Below are positions 59,381 to 64,000 of a DNA stretch of 64,000 bases, one piece after another. The DNA is from Priapulus caudatus (lineage: Eukaryota; Priapulida; Priapulimorpha; Priapulimorphida; Priapulidae): NCBI RefSeq assembly GCF_000485595.1, contig NW_014577466.1, positions 105,744 to 169,743 of the forward strand, given 5' to 3'. How positions within the stretch are numbered: position 1 is the stretch's first letter; each line of letters starts with the position of its first letter. The notes below the pieces were generated by a model. The model worked only from the letters and a program-made list of their open reading frames with translations. It was not told the origin of the DNA and did no database searches. The translations under genes and the position numbers were made by a program.

Positions 59381-59726
59381 TTAAAAGCTGATGACAAAGT
59401 CCTTGTTGGTGGTGAACGTGGGCACGTTCGTCCCGTGATTGCTTGCACCGGGTTGCGGTTGCCCTATGAGACTGAATGTAAGGGGTCGCTGCACTTCTGG
59501 CTGCTGCTGCTGCTGTTGTTGCTGTTGCTGCTGCTGTTGTTGCTGCTGCAGTTGCTGCTGCCGCTGCTGCTGTTGTTGCTGCTGCAGTTGCTGCTGCCGC
59601 TGCTGCTGTTGCTGCTGCCGCTGCTGCTGCTGCTGTTGTTGCTGCTGCAGTTGCTGCTGCCGCTGCTGCTGTTGTTGCTGCTGGAGTTGCTGCTGTCGCT
59701 GCTGCTGTTGTTGCTGCTGCAGTTGC

Positions 59727-59759
<33 letters not shown>

Positions 59760-61276
59760 AGTTGCTGCTGCCGCTGCTGCTGCTGTTGTTGCTGCTGCTG
59801 CTGCTGCCTGGTGTCTACCTGTAGCTCGGGAGGAAGGAACCTGTTATTGCCTGAGCTAGGGGGCGCTGCTGCCTGCGGGGAGAGACCGGCCGCAGGGAAG
59901 GGAACCCGTGACTGTGTCCCCTGATCCACTCGCAGTCCCCGCGTGAAGACTGGTCCCTGCTGGAGCTGCGCGGTGTTAGAGGGACCAGCCGACGGGATCG
60001 TCGCCCGTCTAGGTTGGAAGTTGGATCGTGGCGCCAGCTGCTGGTTGGCGGAGTCGAGGCGCAGCTCTGGTGGCAAGAAGCTTTTTCCGGGCTGTCCGGA
60101 CGTTGAACCGGCTTGTAGAGGCTGCCTTCTCGCGTTTCTAAATGGAGACGAGTTGAGCGCAAATTCACTCTGGCCGCTAGGGGGCACTTCTTGCCTTAGT
60201 CTAACGCGGCGGTTTCGTGGCCTTGGCTGTGGTGTTGGCTGTGGTGTTGGCTGTGGCTTTGGCTGTGGCCTGCGTTGCACTGTTCGTATGCGTTGTGGGG
60301 TGAAAGTTTCGGGAACAGTATCTGCTCGGTCGAGTGGCCGCCGATCTCTGTGGAAACAGACGTAGAATAGTATACAAGAGCTATAGAATCATTCGAAATT
60401 AGTGCATCACATGATAAATCGTTGAAATTCTATTGGATCACGTCACAGGTACTATGAAACAATAGTGCTATTGTTTGCGCGACGCATTGTTATTATAACG
60501 CATTGTGTTTTAATACAAATGGAAATTGTTCGTTTAAGAAACTTTGTCTTATTCACTTCATATTTGCCAAGTAGATTGCAAAATCATGTGATGCATTAAA
60601 ATATATAAATAGATGCTTAGTATACTGTGCCAAGACATAAATCACTGATGTTCTCTGGCATACAGTTTTTAAGCACACTAAATGTTAATCTTCGATGTTC
60701 TATAGTCTAAAATTTGTGATTGTATTTCGAATTAATCATCGTGATTCTACGATATAGCGTTTCAAACGTTAGCTCATGAGCAGCAGCATGGGAGCAGGTT
60801 GCAAAATTAACGCGAGTTCGGAGTCAAATACTCCCTGATTTACTGTCGGACTCCTTGATTTGACATATGCAGGAGTCTGTGTGACTCCCTGAAAATTCTG
60901 CTATACTAACTAGTTCGTTCCAGAGCACGGCCTCGCGGAATTACCGTATTTTTTCAGCAAATCTTTAATTTTGAACTTCAGACTACGGACTCCCTCATAT
61001 TGCTGCAAACTCCCTCTTTTGTTCAAGAGTTTATTTCTACCCCTGTGTGAGTAGGTGCGGGGTTACTTACGAGACGTCGGGCAGTCTCTGTCGAGCGTCA
61101 GTCCCAAGGCGGCCACTGAAGAGCTCGCCGAAGAGTGTGGGATTGGTCTCCCTGACGTAGTCGTAACCACTGCCAGTGTGCAGGTTGGAAAAGCCTTCAG
61201 CGGAACCCTGGATCCTGCTCACGCTCACCTTAGATGAAGCGAGATCGAACGCGGAATCGCACGTTATAGATTTCAT
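59381..61276 (-). CDS. Unrecognised glutamine-rich protein, two exons
   Basis: Exons 61276-61071 and 60347-59381 join in phase 2 with a clean donor (CGTCTC/gtaagt) and acceptor (tttccacag). They give 390 aa. Residues 1-68 are non-repetitive (SGYDYVRETNPTLFGELFSG is the most distinctive part). The middle is Pro/Arg/Gln-rich with PQPTPQPTPQPRPRNRR. The motif FLPPEL(R/Q)(L/V)D occurs twice, with a related GLRVDQGTQ between. Then follows a run of about 100 residues of Gln blocks with regularly spaced Arg or Leu, and a unique C-terminus (FSLIGQPQPG ... KDFVISF). I do not recognise the family. The start is uncertain: the frame is open upstream of this ATG to an AG at about 61299, so an earlier 5' exon may exist. 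Confidence 0.65.
59500..59815. repeat. CAG/CAA-rich tandem repeat encoding the polyglutamine tract
   Basis: CTG/TTG triplets on the plus strand (CAG/CAA on the minus) with a higher-order 30-36 bp period: CAGCAGCAGCGGCAGCAACT-type blocks on the coding strand. The plus-strand Leu-rich and Cys-rich open frames over it are shadows of the minus-strand gene. Confidence 0.88.
60796..61045. mobile_element. hAT-like MITE, inverted and shorter copy, in the Gln-rich gene's intron
   Basis: Third copy of the family at 43617 and 58893, in opposite orientation, starting AGGTTGCAAAATTAACGCGA and ending TTTATTTCTACCCCTG. It ends 25 bases from the donor of the first exon, so it makes up a third of the intron. 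Confidence 0.82.
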
Positions 61277-62560
61277 TTCTTTAAGTGCTTTCGGTTTTCT
61301 AATGTACTATACGTAGTTTGGATGAGTTCGAGAAAAGAGTTTTTCCGTAAAAACAATTCGTTGAAGTTAACGATGAATGAAATTATAATACTTACAACGC
61401 GTTGCACACATTTCAGGAGAATGGGTTTTATAATGGTATGTACTTACAAGCGTGATGGTCAGGATCAGGTAAAGAGATTCCATGTTTCAGCGAGCCGCGG
61501 TATGCATGTGGTTGACGCACAAGAACTACTAGAACTTAGAAGGGTGTAGGGGACAATTCCTTATATCAACTTGCTATGGTTCTGCGTCGGACCAATCAGA
61601 TGAGCCACCAGATACGTGATAACGGACGCTTGTCATTGAGAAATAAACACAAAGCCTGTTTACGTGTACAAGTCGTAACTTATAAACTCGTAGATGTCAC
61701 CTCGTCGTAAACGTTGTCGCGGGTTGACAGATATAACGACAGTTTAATGATACAGTCAGAGGGAGCTGCGTTCATCCTTCTTCCAACGTCTATTGCTTTG
61801 ACAGGGACCTGATTAATCATGGTTGGACAACCGTCCGTTACCCTGCTCTCCATCGTGTGAGCCTGATGATAAAATATAGTGGAAAGACATTGCCTACGGT
61901 AGCTCGCCACAACCGCTCGAGGTCGGGGTGGAAGCGAGAAGTTAAAGGAATCGTAGCTCGCGTGTACCGTTACACGGCAAAAACTTTCGCGCAGAATGCA
62001 TCGTTAGCAAAATTGCGAATTTCGTGCATTGATCATGTTGCTGGTTTGTGAGGTGATCATCGCGGGGTGTCTGTCCCATCTAATTCGCTTTTGGTAACGT
62101 CGCACCATTTCTTTTAGTTACCCAACGAAGGTCTCATGGACCCTGTTGACGTGTATTCACATTGTATGCATTCCGGCAATTTATTTCTGTTGGCATTTTG
62201 CGAAAAGCGCATTGTTTACGCGCCGCTTAGGCCTCTCGCGCTTTAACCACAACAACCTAAACCTCTTAACCTCCACATTATCCACTAGTGAGCCTATACT
62301 AGCTCGACCTTGACATGGAACTCACAAAGAGTGGTTTTAACTGGCACTTTGCTGGCGGCGAAACCCGATTTCTGTGTTAGCCCGGAGGCGATCATTTAGT
62401 GTCTGCGAACAACAGTGGAAGCACGTCGCTCGAACAACCGCGTCTCAAGATGATGTACGAGCATGAGCGTAGTTTAGTGTGAGAGAAAAATGTGTGACTC
62501 GGAGACAATGTGTTATTCATCGTTCACGGCTCTCTTGTCGCTTGATGATGTTGTTCTGAT
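61277..62560. other. Upstream of the Gln-rich gene, no firm gene
   Basis: A minus-strand open frame at 61853-61680 has a start codon, an upstream AG, and coding-like sequence ending DNVYDEVTSTSL. It could be a 5' exon of the Gln-rich gene or of another gene, but I cannot connect it by phase. Nothing else is supported. Confidence 0.35.
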
Positions 62561-62679
62561 GTGTGTTTGTAGGTGTTCATCCTCGTTACTATGGTGAGGC
62601 CATCGTATCTAGGAAGCAGCAGCCAGCAGTGTGGTACCTAACCTCTCTCTCCTGGTGTGTGTTGTTCCTAACATCTCTC

Positions 62680-62680
62680 T

Positions 62681-62739
<59 letters not shown>

Positions 62740-62960
62740 CCTCCATCTCTCGAGCCTGCCTTTCTTCTCTCATGCTCCTCTCCCCTCCCTCGCTCATCCC
62801 TCGCTCCCGGGCCTCTCTCCCCCCCCCCCTTCTCTCCTCTCTCTTCCTCTCTCCTCCTCTATCTCGTCTCTCTCCCAGCCTCCTTTCTACTCCACCTCTC
62901 TCTCCTCCCGCCGCTTCCTCCGCCGTCTCTCTCTCTCTCTCGCTCTTCTCACCTCGCTCA
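62680..62960. repeat. (CT)n microsatellite and pyrimidine-rich tract
   Basis: A pure CT run at about 62686-62736 is followed by 200 bases of C/T-rich sequence. The long frames across it (SLSLSL, RERERE) are artefacts. Confidence 0.92.
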
Positions 62961-63475
62961 AGTCTCGCGTGCTGACGTCGCGACCGACCGCTCCGTCGCG
63001 GCGCCCTCGGGGCTACGAGCACGACGTGAAAAGCGCTGCGGCCGTCCACACCCACAGGCTAATCCCTCAGGTCTCCTCTCATGAGTGACGGACGCCTGTC
63101 TGGCTACATACATACCTACGGGGCCGATCTCTCGCTCTTTAAACCCTTACAGTAACTCTGCCCCACACGCGTAGTAAGCCAGCACTGCTGTACTTGTGTG
63201 CGCGAGTAAACAACAAGGTGCGCACAGCACTTCGATTACACTCGCGGTGGCCGTATTTACACCTGCTTCGGCTGGCTCGGTAATTAATGGAATAGACAGA
63301 CGATGAGTAAACGAAGACACGCATGCGACACACCCCCCACCCTTCTGTATACAAACACCACAGCTTTCCAGTTTCCACCATGATACACACGATATGCCCT
63401 TCCCGCTATCCAGGTAGAATGTATTTGTGTACACGGCCATAGCCCCCGCATTGCTGCTGATTCAAGACCACAGGT
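62961..63475. other. No feature recognised
   Basis: Mixed unique sequence near the window end, with short open frames on both strands and no recognised content. Confidence 0.5.
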
Positions 63476-63656
63476 ACTTGGAGCGTCTCAATAAAAAAAT
63501 AAAGCTAAATAAAATCACGAAATCGGTATTTACATACCAAAGTCACGTCTTAAATGTTTCTCTACCTCTCTACTCTCTGCGAGAAACATTAAGACGTTGG
63601 TAGTAAAAACATTTCGTGTTTATTTAGCATTACTTTTTTTATTGAGACGCTCCAAG
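63476..63656. mobile_element. Foldback MITE with ACTTGGAGCGTCTCAATAAA ends
   Basis: A 181-bp imperfect palindrome. Inverted ends ACTTGGAGCGTCTCAATAAA and internal matches (GCTAAATAAA, CACGAAAT, CGTCTTAA(A)TGTTTCTC) pair through almost the whole length. The loop is TACCTCTCTACTCT. There is no coding capacity. Confidence 0.88.
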
Positions 63657-63983
63657 TGCTTGTGCTCAAGACAACCACACCGCGGTCGCTTTACATCGTG
63701 TATATTCCTCCATCGTGTTCCTCCTACTCTCTCATATCCTCTACAGGAGCAACAGCAGCGTTATTAAGCCTAGGCGCAACACACCCGAGCAAAACGGAAA
63801 TTCTGTTTTCCAAGCGTTTCGCGTTCTGCTGCGAGCAAGCGCAAACCACGCCACCCGACACAGCACACAGCTGAGCAAACACGCGCCGCTGTCAACACAT
63901 TACATCAAAAATAGCCATCCATGGAGCATCCAATTTTGACTGTGTCATGGATATTTAAGGATATTGATTGGAGACGCGTCTGT

Positions 63984-64000
63984 GGGGGGGGGGGGGGGGG
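63984..64000. repeat. Poly-G run at window end
   Basis: At least 17 consecutive G bases reach the end of the window. The run may continue beyond it or reflect an assembly edge. Confidence 0.8.

Noticed and set aside
59267-59924. Plus-strand Leu-rich and Cys-rich frames
   Set aside because: Shadows of the CAG/CAA tract of the minus-strand Gln-rich gene.
62563-63084. 173-codon plus-strand frame with a plausible upstream acceptor
   Set aside because: Dominated by a CT microsatellite (SLSLSL), with no recognisable sequence at either end.

Overview
This is animal nuclear DNA. Short coding exons with GT/AG splice sites lie in long, repeat-filled introns, and the encoded families (a tau/MAP2/MAP4 microtubule-binding protein, INO80D, PIGC, FBXO16) are metazoan. 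The dense small foldback transposons, simple repeats, interstitial CCCTAA motifs and a 750-base assembly gap suggest a draft genome of a non-vertebrate bilaterian, probably marine. I cannot name the species. There is no bacterial, viral or CRISPR content.

Layout. (1) 296-2274, minus: the last four coding exons of an FBXO16 orthologue. (2) 3591-29969, plus: a complete 11-exon tau/MAP2/MAP4-family gene (409 aa), head to head with FBXO16. Its 13.6 kb first intron holds most of the mobile elements and the gap. (3) 29970-37693: intergenic, with no convincing gene. (4) 37694-46220, minus: a complete 11-exon INO80D orthologue (1218 aa). (5) 46221-49242: a divergent intergenic interval containing a 52-bp inverted repeat. 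(6) 49243-54128, plus: a complete 7-exon PIGC orthologue (299 aa). (7) 54129-59380: intergenic, with a SINE and two MITEs. (8) 59381-61276, minus: a 2-exon, glutamine-rich protein I do not recognise (390 aa). (9) 61277-64000: no firm gene.

Exon models were assembled by hand. For INO80D, PIGC and the tau-like gene, every junction keeps phase and the exon lengths sum to an exact multiple of three ending in a stop. The genes do unrelated housekeeping or cytoskeletal jobs (ubiquitin ligase adaptor, microtubule binding, chromatin remodelling, GPI-anchor synthesis), and nothing suggests a functional cluster.

The most unusual content is non-coding. A family of tiny palindromes (36-61 bp) shares CAGGRGT...ACYCCTG ends with a ~690-bp perfect-type foldback inside an INO80D intron. 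There is also a 273-bp element with a 9-bp target duplication and telomere-like repeats in its loop, a palindromic 64-bp tandem array, and a minisatellite-linked duplication of the last 3' splice site of the tau-like gene. I saw no clear evidence of a wholly new biological system.
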